From the NCBI GenBank assembly GCA_029433365.1, contig JAQTHZ010000002.1, positions 682,001 through 746,000 on the forward strand: a stretch of DNA of 64,000 nucleotides. Reading direction: 5' to 3'. Shown in pieces: positions 49,967 through 61,799 of this stretch; positions within the stretch are counted from its first letter, which is position 1, and each line of letters begins with the position of its first letter. Under the pieces are notes generated by a model. The model was not told where the DNA came from. It ran no database searches and saw nothing but the letters and a program-made list of their open reading frames with translations. A program made the translations under genes and the position numbers. This DNA is from Orbaceae bacterium ESL0721. GTDB taxonomy: Bacteria; Pseudomonadota; Gammaproteobacteria; Enterobacterales; Orbaceae.

Positions 49967-50794
49967 ATGCTCACTCCTGAAATTTTATTAACTTTAAAAA
50001 TTCAACAGCAACTTTTTATTGATCCAAGGCGGATAGCGTTATTAAAAGCCTTAGCAAAAACAGCATCACTTAATCAAGCAGCAAAACAGGTTGGCATCAG
50101 TTATAAAACTGCATGGGATGCGATTAAGGCGATAAACCAACTCTCCCCTAACCCTTTTGTCATATCATCAACAGGTGGCAAAGGGGGCGGTAGTACCCGT
50201 CTTAGCGCTTATGCAGTCAGATTTTTACAACTCTACGATCTCCTCACCACATTGCAACATAACGCTTTTTCTATTTTGAGTGATGATGATCTACCATTAA
50301 ATGATCTACTCACTACAACTGCAAAACTCTCTTTACAAACAAGTGCTCGCAATCAGCTCTATGGTACTGTAACTGGTATCGAAATGGATAATATTGCTGG
50401 TTTTGTAACGGTAAAACTGAGTGATAATAGAACCCATTTAAAAGTATTTATCACCAAGGCAAGTGTAGAACGGTTAAAATTGGATATCGATAAAAGTGTG
50501 TTGCTATTAATTAAAGCCCCTCTTATCGAATTAGCATCACAAAAAAGTTCTCTTCAAAAGAGTACCCTTCAAAAGAGCACAAATAAATCTGAGAACAGTA
50601 ACCGCATTACAGCCATAATAGAAAATATCACCCACAATAACCACTGGTGTGAGTTCCAGTTAAAGATTGATGAAAATCTTATTCTCTATGTAAGTAAAGA
50701 GATAACAGAAATAGAAGCATTAAATTTGAATGTTGGTAATAAAGTTACGTTAATAATTGATCCAGAACATATTATTATTGCTACATTGGTATAA
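49967..50794 (+). CDS. modE: Molybdate-responsive regulator ModE
   Basis: 275 aa (E. coli 262). N-terminal winged helix-turn-helix (LNQAAKQVGISYKTAWDAI) with the typical GGKGGGSTRLSAYA wing, then two TOBE/Mop molybdate-binding domains (about 123-185 and 208-275). Between them lies an insertion of short repeated units (SSLQKSTLQKSTNKSEN) arising from a 15-base duplication in the DNA, absent from E. coli ModE. In the presence of molybdate it would repress modABC. Divergent from modA. Confidence 0.93.
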   Translation: MLTPEILLTLKIQQQLFIDPRRIALLKALAKTASLNQAAKQVGISYKTAWDAIKAINQLSPNPFVISSTGGKGGGSTRLSAYAVRFLQLYDLLTTLQHNAFSILSDDDLPLNDLLTTTAKLSLQTSARNQLYGTVTGIEMDNIAGFVTVKLSDNRTHLKVFITKASVERLKLDIDKSVLLLIKAPLIELASQKSSLQKSTLQKSTNKSENSNRITAIIENITHNNHWCEFQLKIDENLILYVSKEITEIEALNLNVGNKVTLIIDPEHIIIATLV

Positions 50795-50871
50795 ATCTAA
50801 AAGAGTAACTATACCCAGATAGTAGTGGTTGTTTATCTTCAATTCTAAAAAAATAAAATAAGAAGGACTCT

Positions 50872-52353
50872 ATGTTACATATTAAACAGGCAAGCTTTAA
50901 AATTAACGACTATAAAACCTTCTCTATCACTAGTGAGTTAACTATTCATCCCAACAGCGCTTGGGCATTTGTTGGCCGTAATGGGAGCGGCAAATCAACG
51001 TTAGTCAGGGCGCTTGCTGGTGAACAACAATTACTATTAGGCGAAATAAGCAATCAATTTAAACGGATCTCACATATCTCACTTGAACAGTTACAAAAAA
51101 TTATTGAAGCTGAGTGGCAACGCAATAACAGTGATATGTTAGCTCCCGATGAGGATGATTCAGGGCAGACGACCGAAGAGATAATTCAAGCAGAAAATGA
51201 GCCCTTAAATAACCAACTGTTTAAACAGTTGGCTGACCAGTTTGGTATCACCCACCTATTAAAGCGCCGATTTAAATATCTTTCAACTGGTGAAACACGT
51301 AAAACATTGCTCTGTCGCGTCTTGATGGCGCAGCCAGATCTCTTAATTTTAGATGAACCTTTTGATGGTTTAGATATTGCGTCGCGTGAGAATCTAGCCC
51401 AACAGCTCTCTAGCCTATCAAAGCAAGGTGTTGCAATTATTTTAGTGGTAAACCGTTTTAATGATATTCCACCATTTATTGATAATATCGGGTTCATCTC
51501 AGATTGTGAGTTGATCAAAGTAGGGCAGCGTAATCAGCTTTTAAATGATGATGCTTTTAAGCAACTTATCGGCATAGAGAGTAAAGCCACTATCCAGCTA
51601 CCTGAATCAGATGAAGCTACCACAATATTACCGCCAGATATACCACGTGTGATTCTGAATCATGGCTATGTTCTCTACTATACCGGTCAAGATAACGCTA
51701 AACCGATCATTAATGATCTCACATGGCAGGTCAATGCCAATGAGAATTGGCAAATAGTCGGCCCTAATGGCGCTGGTAAATCAACCCTACTCAGTTTGAT
51801 CACCGGCGATCATCCGCAAGGATATAGTAATGATCTCACCCTTTTTGGTCGAAAACGGGGATCAGGTGAGACGATATGGGATATAAAACGCCATATCGGC
51901 TATGTCAGTAGCAGTTTACATCAAGACTACCGCGTCAGTAGTACGATTAAAAATGTCCTATTATCCGGCTATTTAGACTCTATTGGTATCTACAGCACAA
52001 CTAGCGATAGACAGCATAAATTGGTTGATGAATGGTTACAGCTATTAGATTTAACAACAGAGGCCGATAAACCATTTCAATCACTCTCATGGGGGCAACA
52101 GCGGTTACTCTTAATTGTGCGTGCAATGGTAAAACACCCAACGTTACTGATTTTAGATGAACCACTACAAGGATTAGATCAACTTAATCGAGAGTTAGTT
52201 AAACGTTGGATCGATCTCCTAATTGGGGAAGGGAAAACGCAACTTCTTTTTGTCTCCCACCATCTTGAAGATGCGCCAAAATGCATCACGCACCGTTTAA
52301 CGTTTGAAGTGAAAAATAATAGCTATCAATATAGGCAGGAGAAGCTGCAATAA
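50872..52353 (+). CDS. modF: Molybdenum-associated double ABC ATPase ModF
   Basis: 493 aa (E. coli 490). Two ABC ATPase domains in one chain: Walker A GRNGSGKST (near 38-46) and GPNGAGKST (near 300), signatures YLSTGETRKT and SLSWGQQR, and Walker B LLILDEPFDGLD and LLILDEPLQGLD. It contains long stretches nearly identical to E. coli ModF (GDHPQGYSNDLTLFGR). No membrane segments. Its role in molybdenum handling is unsettled. Follows modE by 77 bases and is probably co-transcribed. Confidence 0.93.
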   Translation: MLHIKQASFKINDYKTFSITSELTIHPNSAWAFVGRNGSGKSTLVRALAGEQQLLLGEISNQFKRISHISLEQLQKIIEAEWQRNNSDMLAPDEDDSGQTTEEIIQAENEPLNNQLFKQLADQFGITHLLKRRFKYLSTGETRKTLLCRVLMAQPDLLILDEPFDGLDIASRENLAQQLSSLSKQGVAIILVVNRFNDIPPFIDNIGFISDCELIKVGQRNQLLNDDAFKQLIGIESKATIQLPESDEATTILPPDIPRVILNHGYVLYYTGQDNAKPIINDLTWQVNANENWQIVGPNGAGKSTLLSLITGDHPQGYSNDLTLFGRKRGSGETIWDIKRHIGYVSSSLHQDYRVSSTIKNVLLSGYLDSIGIYSTTSDRQHKLVDEWLQLLDLTTEADKPFQSLSWGQQRLLLIVRAMVKHPTLLILDEPLQGLDQLNRELVKRWIDLLIGEGKTQLLFVSHHLEDAPKCITHRLTFEVKNNSYQYRQEKLQ

Positions 52354-52795
52354 TATTTAATAATATCTATTAAAACGACTTCTAAAAATAGAAAAAAACA
52401 ATGGCAATTTTTATTTGACAAACAACATTCCACCACTCTTTTTAGGGCATACCATTGAAAAAACCTAGTGGTGTCTATATTTATAGAGTTATCCCCTTTG
52501 CCTGTGGATAACTCTGTTAATAGATTATTTAAAACCGCTTTAACCCCAATAACTATCAGTATTTAGCTTGATTTGGATAGTTAGTAAGCTGGATTTTAAA
52601 TATTGTTATTATTCATATGGTTACAATAAATCAAGCCAGTGTTTTTATACAGTGGTCTCTATTTTTTATATAAATTAGGCGAAAAACAGACAAATCTAAT
52701 AGGTCAAGTCTTTTTGGGGATAATTTTTATTAATAGGTATTAGCATTAATAAATTGATAGGTAAAATATTAGATTAAATAGTGAGATTATGCTTA
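52354..52795 (+). other. Intergenic modF-uvrB
   Basis: About 440 AT-rich bases without coding frames. The only element I can name is a LexA-box-like site (52637-52652). Start-codon choices for uvrB fall at the right edge. Confidence 0.4.
52637..52652 (+). promoter_or_regulatory. Imperfect LexA (SOS) box upstream of uvrB
   Basis: CAGTGTTTTTATACAG matches CTGT-N8-ACAG except for A in place of T at position 2. The T-rich centre is like the E. coli uvrB box. It lies about 144 bases before the start. Because the near-invariant CTG triad is broken in one half, this is only plausible. Confidence 0.35.
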
Positions 52796-54799
52796 ATGAA
52801 AAATTTTAAATTGTGTTCCGATTTTGTCCCCGCTGGTGATCAACCGACAGCGATCAAAAAAATCAACCAAAATCTAGAGGATGGTATCGCTCACCAAACC
52901 TTATTGGGGGTAACAGGATCTGGCAAAACATTTACCATGGCAAATGTGATCGCCACACATAATCGTCCAACTATTATTTTAGCCCCTAACAAAACATTAG
53001 CAGCCCAACTTTATGGTGAAATGAAGGCCTTTTTCCCAGAAAATGCGGTCGAATATTTTGTCTCCTACTACGACTACTATCAACCAGAATCTTATGTTCC
53101 CTCAACGGATACCTTTATTGAGAAAGATGCCTCAATAAACGAACATATTGAACAGATGCGCCTATCGGCAACAAAATCACTCTTAGAACGTCGAGACGTT
53201 GTGATTGTCGCCTCTGTATCAGCCATCTATGGTTTAGGTGCACCAGAGACCTACATGGCGATGATCTTACATCTCACCAAAGGGACGATTACCGATCAGC
53301 GCGCAATCTTAACGCGCTTAGCTGAGATGCAATATAAAAGGAACGATATCGGATTTAATCGCGGTACATTTCGCGTCCGTGGCGATGTGATTGATATATT
53401 CCCGGCAGATTCCGACGAGCTTGCCGTTCGAGTTGAACTATTTGATGATGAAGTAGAACGTATAACACTCTTTGATCCTCTAACCGGAAATAGCATTAAT
53501 GAAGTGTCACGTATCACCATCTACCCAAAAACGCACTACGTCACACCTCGGCATATCATGGATACCGCTATTGTGCAGATCAAACAGGAGCTAAAAGAGC
53601 GCCAAAAAGTATTATTAGACAACAACCGTTTACTGGAAGAGCAGCGATTAACCCAGCGTACTCTGTTTGATATTGAGATGATGAATGAGCTCGGCTTCTG
53701 TTCAGGTATCGAAAACTATTCACGCTTCCTCTCACAGCGTAAACCGGGCGATCCACCGGCAACACTATTTGACTATCTCCCAGCCGATGGTCTGCTATTT
53801 ATTGATGAATCGCATGTGGCAATTCCGCAACTAGGTGCAATGTATAACGGTGACCGATCACGAAAAATGAACTTAGTCGAATATGGTTTTCGCCTACCGT
53901 CAGCACTCGATAATCGACCACTTAAATTTAGTGAGTTCGAAAATATCATGCCACAGACTATCTATGTCTCTGCAACGCCAGCAAAATATGAGATTGAAAA
54001 ATCAGGGGGTGAGATCATCGATCAAGTGGTACGACCAACTGGGCTACTCGACCCTATTATCGAGGTAAGACCAGTCGCAACACAGGTAGATGATCTGCTC
54101 TCAGAGATTAAGATTCGTATCAACCAAAATGAGCGAGTACTTGTTACAACATTGACTAAACAGATGTCAGAAAATTTGACAGACTACCTATCTGAACATG
54201 GTGTCAATGTGAAATATCTCCACTCTGATATCAATACCGTCGAACGTATGGAGATAATTCGTGATCTAAGGTTAGGGGAAGTTGACGTATTAGTGGGAAT
54301 CAACCTATTACGCGAAGGGTTAGATATTCCAGAAGTCTCACTAGTTGCTATTTTAGATGCCGATCGCGAAGGTTTTTTACGATCAGAAAGCTCACTGATT
54401 CAGACCATAGGGCGCGCTGCTCGTAATGTTAATGGTAAAGCAATTCTCTATGCCGACAAAATAACGCCAGCGATGGAGAAAGCGATAGGTGAGACAGCAA
54501 GGCGCCGTCAAAAACAGCAGGAGTTCAACCAAGAACATAACATCACCCCAACCTCAGTACAAAAACAGATAAAAGATATACTAGATGCCGGCTTAAGTAC
54601 CAAAAAATCGACATCCAAAATTAAAGCCTTTGAACCAAATCGTGACTATAGCTACGTCTCAATTAAAGATGTACAAGCACGGGTAAAAGAGCTTGAAGCG
54701 ATGATGCAAGAGGCAGCTAAAAATCTTGAATTTGAAAAAGCAGGTGTCCTACGAGATGAGATCAAAAAATTACGCGAAGATTTTATTAAGATCTCTTAA
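52796..54799 (+). CDS. uvrB: UvrABC excinuclease subunit B
   Basis: 667 aa from ATG 52796 ([17 protein letters not shown]), favoured over the upstream GTG 52781 because it aligns with the E. coli start. Damage-verifying helicase of nucleotide excision repair. Walker A GVTGSGKT, the beta-hairpin region [27 protein letters not shown] and a C-terminal UVR domain ([18 protein letters not shown]) for UvrC contact. Normal length (673 in E. coli). Confidence 0.95.
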   Translation: MKNFKLCSDFVPAGDQPTAIKKINQNLEDGIAHQTLLGVTGSGKTFTMANVIATHNRPTIILAPNKTLAAQLYGEMKAFFPENAVEYFVSYYDYYQPESYVPSTDTFIEKDASINEHIEQMRLSATKSLLERRDVVIVASVSAIYGLGAPETYMAMILHLTKGTITDQRAILTRLAEMQYKRNDIGFNRGTFRVRGDVIDIFPADSDELAVRVELFDDEVERITLFDPLTGNSINEVSRITIYPKTHYVTPRHIMDTAIVQIKQELKERQKVLLDNNRLLEEQRLTQRTLFDIEMMNELGFCSGIENYSRFLSQRKPGDPPATLFDYLPADGLLFIDESHVAIPQLGAMYNGDRSRKMNLVEYGFRLPSALDNRPLKFSEFENIMPQTIYVSATPAKYEIEKSGGEIIDQVVRPTGLLDPIIEVRPVATQVDDLLSEIKIRINQNERVLVTTLTKQMSENLTDYLSEHGVNVKYLHSDINTVERMEIIRDLRLGEVDVLVGINLLREGLDIPEVSLVAILDADREGFLRSESSLIQTIGRAARNVNGKAILYADKITPAMEKAIGETARRRQKQQEFNQEHNITPTSVQKQIKDILDAGLSTKKSTSKIKAFEPNRDYSYVSIKDVQARVKELEAMMQEAAKNLEFEKAGVLRDEIKKLREDFIKIS

Positions 54800-54835
54800 A
54801 TAGCGGGTAAAAATCAAACAGTCCTTAAATCTATG

Positions 54836-54881
54836 TCAACTACAATAATGTTGAACTTTTACTCTGCATCATTGTAGTTGA
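54836..54881. terminator. Inverted repeat between convergent uvrB and galE
   Basis: TCAACTACAATAATG (54836-54850) pairs with CATCATTGTAGTTGA (54867-54881), one mismatch. T tracts are poor on both sides, so it is a weak or bidirectional terminator. Confidence 0.55.
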
Positions 54882-54912
54882 TATCTTTACATCTGCTTAG
54901 TTACTTAAACCA

Positions 54913-55938
54913 TCACTCCTTCCCATCTATATAACCATTAGGATTTTTTATTTGCCAGTTCCAGCTATCACGTGCCATGTCGGCTAATGTCTGTCTGGTC
55001 TGCCAGCCTAACTCTTTTTTAGCTTTACTCGCATCAGCCCAAAAGGCGTCAATATCGCCCGCTCGGCGTGGCATGATTTTATAGGGGATAGGGTGGCCGC
55101 AGGCGTTTTCATAGGCGGCGATAACTTCTAATACACTATTACCCGATCCGGAACCTAAATTATAGCAGTGTATGCCTGCTCTATTTATCATCTGTAAGGT
55201 TGCAACATGCCCCTCTGCTAGATCGTCTACATGGATATAGTCGCGTACCCCTGTGCCATCAGGTGTTGCATAATCATCGCCATAAACTGATACAAATGGT
55301 CGTTTGCCAATAGCAACTTGGGAGATATAGGGCATTAGGTTATTTGGTGTGCCTTGCGGATCTTCGCCGATTAAACCAGAGGGGTGTGCACCGACTGGGT
55401 TAAAGTAGCGTAATAGGCTAATACTCCATTGGTTTGGTTCAGAATGCTGTAGATCGATATAGCACTGTTCGGTCATAAATTTACTCCATCCATAAGGACT
55501 GGTGATATTGCCAGTTTGGAAGGTTTCAATGTATGGAGTAGGATTTTTTTCGCCGTAGACAGTTGCTGAGGAGCTGAAAATGAGATTATATACTTTATGT
55601 TTTTGCATCACCTCGGCTAGGCAGAGTGAGCCATAAACATTAGTATCATAGTAGGCAAGAGGGATAGTTACCGATTCGCCCACCGCTTTTAACCCTGCAA
55701 AGTGGATTACTGCGCTAATTTCATTGTTACTGAATATTGTTGTTAACAGTTTTTTATCTCGTACATCGCCGATATAGAGCTGTGGGCACTTTCCGGTAAT
55801 CTGTGCGATACGTTCTAGCACCGCTTTTTTACTATTATAGAGATTATCGATAATAATAGGTGTATACCCTGCTTCAATCAATTTAACACAGGTGTGGCTA
55901 CCTATATAGCCCAGTCCTCCGGTAACAAGAATATTCAT
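54913..55938 (-). CDS. galE: UDP-glucose 4-epimerase
   Basis: 341 aa (E. coli 338). Interconverts UDP-glucose and UDP-galactose, feeding galactose to LPS (the GT8 enzymes may use either). NAD site VTGGLGYIGSH, SSSATVYGE and the catalytic Tyr-x-x-x-Lys in SPYGWSKFM. The position near modEF recalls E. coli galE-modF, but here uvrB intervenes. Monocistronic; no galK/T in the window. Confidence 0.95.
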   Translation of the reverse strand: MNILVTGGLGYIGSHTCVKLIEAGYTPIIIDNLYNSKKAVLERIAQITGKCPQLYIGDVRDKKLLTTIFSNNEISAVIHFAGLKAVGESVTIPLAYYDTNVYGSLCLAEVMQKHKVYNLIFSSSATVYGEKNPTPYIETFQTGNITSPYGWSKFMTEQCYIDLQHSEPNQWSISLLRYFNPVGAHPSGLIGEDPQGTPNNLMPYISQVAIGKRPFVSVYGDDYATPDGTGVRDYIHVDDLAEGHVATLQMINRAGIHCYNLGSGSGNSVLEVIAAYENACGHPIPYKIMPRRAGDIDAFWADASKAKKELGWQTRQTLADMARDSWNWQIKNPNGYIDGKE

Positions 55939-56312
55939 AAAATTACATCCTTTTTAGTTTTAAAAATTATTGCAAAAAACTATACCATTAAAAACAGTAT
56001 CAATAAAAATAGAAATATCAAAAACTATAACTTCAAAATCTGCATTACAAAAAAATGGATCATTAACATAGATTACTACGCACTATTTTATTAACTTAAT
56101 TTTATTGACTTACTCTTTTCTTTAATTTTGATTGAAATAGTATGAAACCCTAAAACAAATTTGCAAAAAAGTAAAATATTGCTATTGATAGCGTTTTTTT
56201 AATCCGATGGATTTGTGACCAATCTTGACAGATTAACGAACTATATTTTTAGCGGTAATCCGTATATAATGTGCCGCAAATTCAATAAATCCCTAGACAA
56301 AAAAGATTCTTT
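55939..56312. other. Divergent intergenic region galE / prfA
   Basis: 374 AT-rich bases. Contains copy 10 of the 12-mer (56146-56157). A perfect -10 TATAAT lies at 56265-56270, about 43 bases before prfA, with a poor -35 (TATATT, 56242-56247) at 17 bases. A TTGACA at 56225 is too far away (34 bases) to pair with it. No gene seen. Confidence 0.45.
56146..56157 (+). repeat. Copy 10 of the AACCCTAAAACA motif (upstream of prfA)
   Basis: A perfect 12-mer, 167 bases before the prfA start, followed by AATTTGCAAAAAAG. Confidence 0.9.
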
Positions 56313-57394
56313 ATGAAATCCACCATTATCAATAAATTAGAGACGCTACAAGAGCGTTATGAAGAGGTGCAGGCTCTGCTCTCTGATCCCTCGGTCATTG
56401 CCGATCAAAACCGTTTTCGTGCACTCTCAAAAGAGTATGCGCAGTTAAGTGATGTGGTGAAATGTTTTACCACTTGGAAACAGACGCAAGAGGATATCGA
56501 AACAGCTAAGTTACTCCTAGCTGATCCTGAGATGGGCGAGATGGCGCAAGAGGAGCTTGCCGAGGCGCAATCTAAAGTTGAGGAGCAGGAGAAGCTGCTA
56601 CAAATTTTACTCCTCCCAAAAGATCCTAATGATGACTATAACTGTTTTGTGGAGGTAAGAGCCGGTACCGGTGGTGATGAAGCGGCACTTTTCGCAGGCG
56701 ATTTAGCCAGAATGTACACCCGTTATGCTGAGTCCCGTAACTGGCGCGTTGAGATTATGAGTGCAAGTGATGGCGAGCATGGCGGTTATAAAGAGATCAT
56801 TATGTTGGTTTCGGGTGATGGGGTTTATGGTAATTTAAAGTTTGAATCAGGTGGGCACCGTGTTCAGCGTGTTCCTGAAACTGAGTCACAAGGGCGGATT
56901 CACACCTCGGCTTGTACAGTTGGAATTCTGCCAGAAGTGCCAGAGGCTGAGATGCCAGAGATTAACCCAGCTGACCTAAAAATTGATACTTTCCGCTCAT
57001 CGGGCGCTGGTGGGCAGCATGTTAATACTACCGATTCCGCTATCCGTATTACCCATCTACCAACAGGAATTGTAGTAGAGTGTCAAGACGAGCGTTCACA
57101 ACATAAAAATAGAGCAAAAGCGATGTCGGTGTTAGCCGCCCGTATTCAAGATGCAGAGGTGAAGAAACGGCAGCAAGAGGAGGCATCGACAAGGCGTAAT
57201 CTATTAGGATCTGGCGATCGTTCCGATAGAATTCGTACCTATAACTACCCACAAGGTCGCGTCACCGATCACCGTATCAATCTAACTATTTATCGATTAG
57301 ATGAGGTGATGGCAGGTAAGTTAGAGATGCTAATTGATCCTATTGTTCAAGAGTATCAAGCTGATCAGTTAGCCGCACTATCGGATCAAGAGGA

Positions 57395-57398
<4 letters not shown>
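56313..57398 (+). CDS. prfA: Peptide chain release factor 1
   Basis: 361 aa (E. coli 360). Recognises UAA/UAG. Shows the GGQ loop ([15 protein letters not shown], about residues 229-243) and the domain II stretch carrying the codon-reading tripeptide before it. The Gln of GGQ is the substrate of PrmC, encoded next with an ATGA overlap. hemA, which precedes prfA in E. coli, is absent. Confidence 0.97.
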
Positions 57399-59111
<1,713 letters not shown>

Positions 59112-59209
59112 AAACAAAAAAACAGATAAAACTTGTATATTAAGAACTGTTATTAAGAACAGATATTGATAAGCAGTTATTATTAAATAGTTATTAAGAA
59201 ATAGATATT

Positions 59210-59248
59210 AAAAAGAGGTTAAGCTTGATTTAGCTTGACCTCTTTTTT
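59210..59248 (+). terminator. Intrinsic terminator after kdsA
   Basis: AAAAAGAGGTTAAGC (59210-59224) pairs with GCTTGACCTCTTTTT (59233-59247) with one G-T pair, followed by more T. Imperfect repeats of TATTAAGAACAG precede it (59130-59209). Confidence 0.85.
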
Positions 59249-59355
59249 ATTTTGTTCATGGCTATCTTCTATTTTCGACAACCATTTTTAAGATCATCTC
59301 TTTATTGCAATTTTTGATGTTTTTTACTGCTATTTTAGACTTCCCTTTTAAACTT

Positions 59356-60819
59356 CTATTTTAAATGACAAGCTGATTTTAATAGTGCAATCAATAACTC
59401 CCAATAACGATAGACGCTCTGAATATTCACTTTCTCATCTGGAGAGTGTGGTGAAACGATTGTTGGTCCAATTGAGATCATATCCATATCTGGATAGGCT
59501 TTTTTAAATAGTCCGCACTCTAATCCAGCATGAATAACGGTAATGTGTGGATTTTCTGAGAAGATCTCATAATATTTTGTTTTAACAAGTTGAAGTAACG
59601 GTGAGGCTAAATTAGGTTCCCAACCTATATAGCTCCCACTAATTTCATACTCAGCACCTGTAAGTTTGCAAAGTGATATTAATGATGAGACAACAGCATC
59701 TTTTGCACTATCGCGCTGAGAACGGATTAAAAATAGACCATTTGCTTGATTATTTTTAATCTCCATAATGCCTAAATTAAGTGACGTTTCAACTACATTT
59801 GGCATATCACTACTCATACGAATTACACCATTTGGCGCCGCATTTAACCAGTTTATAATTTTCACCTGATTTTCAGTGGTTAAGATCCGTTTCACTTTGT
59901 TATCATCAACATCAGAAAGGGTAAATTGTATGGTTGGTTCTGCTTCGCCAAACTCATTTTTTAGTGTTGATAGATAAGTTTGCATTAGATCTTTAAATGC
60001 TGGGAGGTCACTGCTTTTGAGTGATATCTCAGCAAATGCTTCGCGTGGGATCGCATTACGGAGTGAACCACCTGAAATATCAGCCAGTCTAAACGGAATA
60101 TCTTGCGCATATTCAGCCAAAAAACGGGCTAATAATTTAATCGCATTACCACGACCAAGATGGATATCACAACCAGAATGTCCCCCTTTTAGCCCTTTTA
60201 AAGCGATACGCACATAACTATCGTTCGATTCAGGAATAACGGCATAAGTGACTGCAAATGAGGTACCAAATTCGACGCCGCCAGCACAACCAGTAAAAAT
60301 TTCACCCTCTTTTTCGGAATCTGTATTAATGAGGTAACGACTCTGTAACCAGTTAGGTTGCAGTGCAAAGGCGCCATCCATTCCTGTCTCCTCAGCAGTT
60401 GTGACAAGTACCTCGATTGGCCCATGTTCGACGGCAGGATCAATTAAGACCGCCAGCGCAGAAGCGAGGCCGACACCATTATCCGCACCTAAGGTTGTCC
60501 CTTTTGCTTTTACCCAACCATCCTCAATATAGGGTTGAATGGGATCAATTAAAAAATCATGGACAGTATCCTCATTTTTTTGCGGCACCATATCCATATG
60601 TGCTTGCAGTGCAATTGATGGGCAGTTTTCCATCCCTTTTGTGGCAGCCTTGCGTAATAAAATATTTCCTGCTTTATCAAGTTCACAGGCAATATTATGC
60701 ATGTTCGCAAAATCAACAATATATTTAGTAATCATCTGTTCATGGTGCGAAGGGTGGGGAATTTTGCAGATATCATTAAAAATTCGCCAAACTGTTTTTT
60801 CTGTTAATGTAGCTAGCAT
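59356..60819 (-). CDS. pepD: Cytosol dipeptidase PepD (aminoacyl-histidine dipeptidase)
   Basis: 487 aa from ATG 60819 (MLATLTEKTVWRIFNDICK), with AGAGGT upstream; E. coli PepD is 485 aa. M20-family zinc peptidase: LQAHMDMVPQ (zinc His), GADNGVG (bridging Asp) and TTAEETGMDGA (catalytic/ligand Glu-Glu). Hydrolyses Xaa-His and other dipeptides in the cytoplasm. Divergent from gpt, as in E. coli. Confidence 0.95.
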   Translation of the reverse strand: MLATLTEKTVWRIFNDICKIPHPSHHEQMITKYIVDFANMHNIACELDKAGNILLRKAATKGMENCPSIALQAHMDMVPQKNEDTVHDFLIDPIQPYIEDGWVKAKGTTLGADNGVGLASALAVLIDPAVEHGPIEVLVTTAEETGMDGAFALQPNWLQSRYLINTDSEKEGEIFTGCAGGVEFGTSFAVTYAVIPESNDSYVRIALKGLKGGHSGCDIHLGRGNAIKLLARFLAEYAQDIPFRLADISGGSLRNAIPREAFAEISLKSSDLPAFKDLMQTYLSTLKNEFGEAEPTIQFTLSDVDDNKVKRILTTENQVKIINWLNAAPNGVIRMSSDMPNVVETSLNLGIMEIKNNQANGLFLIRSQRDSAKDAVVSSLISLCKLTGAEYEISGSYIGWEPNLASPLLQLVKTKYYEIFSENPHITVIHAGLECGLFKKAYPDMDMISIGPTIVSPHSPDEKVNIQSVYRYWELLIALLKSACHLK

Positions 60820-60970
60820 AATACGACCTCTATATGTAGTAATTAATATTAATAAGTGGTTTTTCTTATCTAATCGCTCTATAATGAGCTGCAATTTTAC
60901 ATTTATTTTATCCCTATTAATATGACTTTTATATTAATCACCCACTTTGTTAAAATTGCAGGCTAAATCC

Positions 60971-61570
60971 ATGTCTATAAAATCAGTATCTATGACACCT
61001 AAATCATCCCCAAATCTATCTTCTAATCATGCTATTACCGATGAGCAAACTCTTTTACAAGAAGAGATCAAAGCTAAAAAACAGGTTAAAGCAGAGTTGA
61101 TTGCCGAAAAGCGCAAATTTACCGTAACATGGGATATGTTGCAGATGTATGGACGTGAACTCTCTAGGCGTTTACTACCAGCCAATCAGTGGAAAGGCAT
61201 TATTGCAGTAAGTCGTGGTGGTTTAGTACCTGCGGCAATTTTAGCACGTGAGCTTAGTATCCGTTTTGTCGATACTGTCTGTATCTCAAGTTATGATCAT
61301 GATCATCAGCGTGAAAAACAGATTCTAAAAAGAGCGGAAGGCGACGGCGAAGGCTTTATTGTGATAGATGATTTAGTCGATACTGGTGGCACCGCGCACA
61401 CGATTCGTGAAATGTACCCTAAAGCAAAATTTGTAACCGTTTTTGCAAAACCGGCAGGTAAACCTTTAGTTGATGATTATGTTCAAGATATCCCACAAGA
61501 TACTTGGATAGAGCAGCCTTGGGATATGCAAATAGTCTTTACTAAACCACTATGTGATATCTCAGAATAA
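60971..61570 (+). CDS. gpt: Xanthine-guanine phosphoribosyltransferase Gpt
   Basis: 199 aa from ATG 60971, against 152 in E. coli. The enzyme core from [12 protein letters not shown] onward is closely conserved, with the PRPP loop [14 protein letters not shown] and the final TWIEQPWDM. The extra 45-50 residues at the N-terminus are serine- and lysine-rich ([21 protein letters not shown], a likely helix) with no signal peptide. Salvages guanine and xanthine at the inner membrane face. An alternative ATG exists at 60992. Confidence 0.93.
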   Translation: MSIKSVSMTPKSSPNLSSNHAITDEQTLLQEEIKAKKQVKAELIAEKRKFTVTWDMLQMYGRELSRRLLPANQWKGIIAVSRGGLVPAAILARELSIRFVDTVCISSYDHDHQREKQILKRAEGDGEGFIVIDDLVDTGGTAHTIREMYPKAKFVTVFAKPAGKPLVDDYVQDIPQDTWIEQPWDMQIVFTKPLCDISE

Positions 61571-61580
61571 GCGATTATTT

Positions 61581-61614
61581 AGCAATCTATCTAACTGATA
61601 TTAGATAGATTGCT
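61581..61614 (+). terminator. Perfect inverted repeat after gpt
   Basis: AGCAATCTATCTAA (61581-61594) and TTAGATAGATTGCT (61601-61614) form a 14-bp stem with a 6-base loop, but no T tract follows. It may act as a 3'-end stabiliser. Confidence 0.55.
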
Positions 61615-61670
61615 AAAATCCTGTTAAACAATTAGTTAAAAATCTCAATTAATAAACCAAGTAAAAAAAC

Positions 61671-61730
61671 AACTAGTTAAAAAACAACCAGTTAAAAAGC
61701 AAATAGTTAAAAACTAACTAAAAAAGTTAA
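61671..61730. repeat. 15-bp degenerate tandem repeats upstream of frsA
   Basis: Units starting at 61671, 61686 and 61701 read AA(C/A)(T/C)AGTTAAAAA(A/G)C and similar. They lie in the gpt-frsA spacer and have no coding sense. Confidence 0.65.
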
Positions 61731-61799
61731 AGAGAAGTCAAAAAAAACGGTTCACCATCCCTTTTAGATCATAAGCTTGAAATTAGAGATTAATTGCCT

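Noticed and set aside
55894-56094. 66-codon frame leaving the galE 5' end into the galE/prfA spacer
   Set aside because: Asn/Ile/Lys-rich composition as expected from AT-rich non-coding DNA; no initiation signal.
56225-56270. TTGACA and TATAAT upstream of prfA as one promoter
   Set aside because: The boxes are 34 bases apart, far from 17; only the TATAAT can be kept as a -10 candidate.
60417-60925. Two overlapping plus-strand frames (103 and 128 codons) opposite pepD
   Set aside because: They mirror conserved pepD codons on the other strand; no ribosome site or family resemblance.
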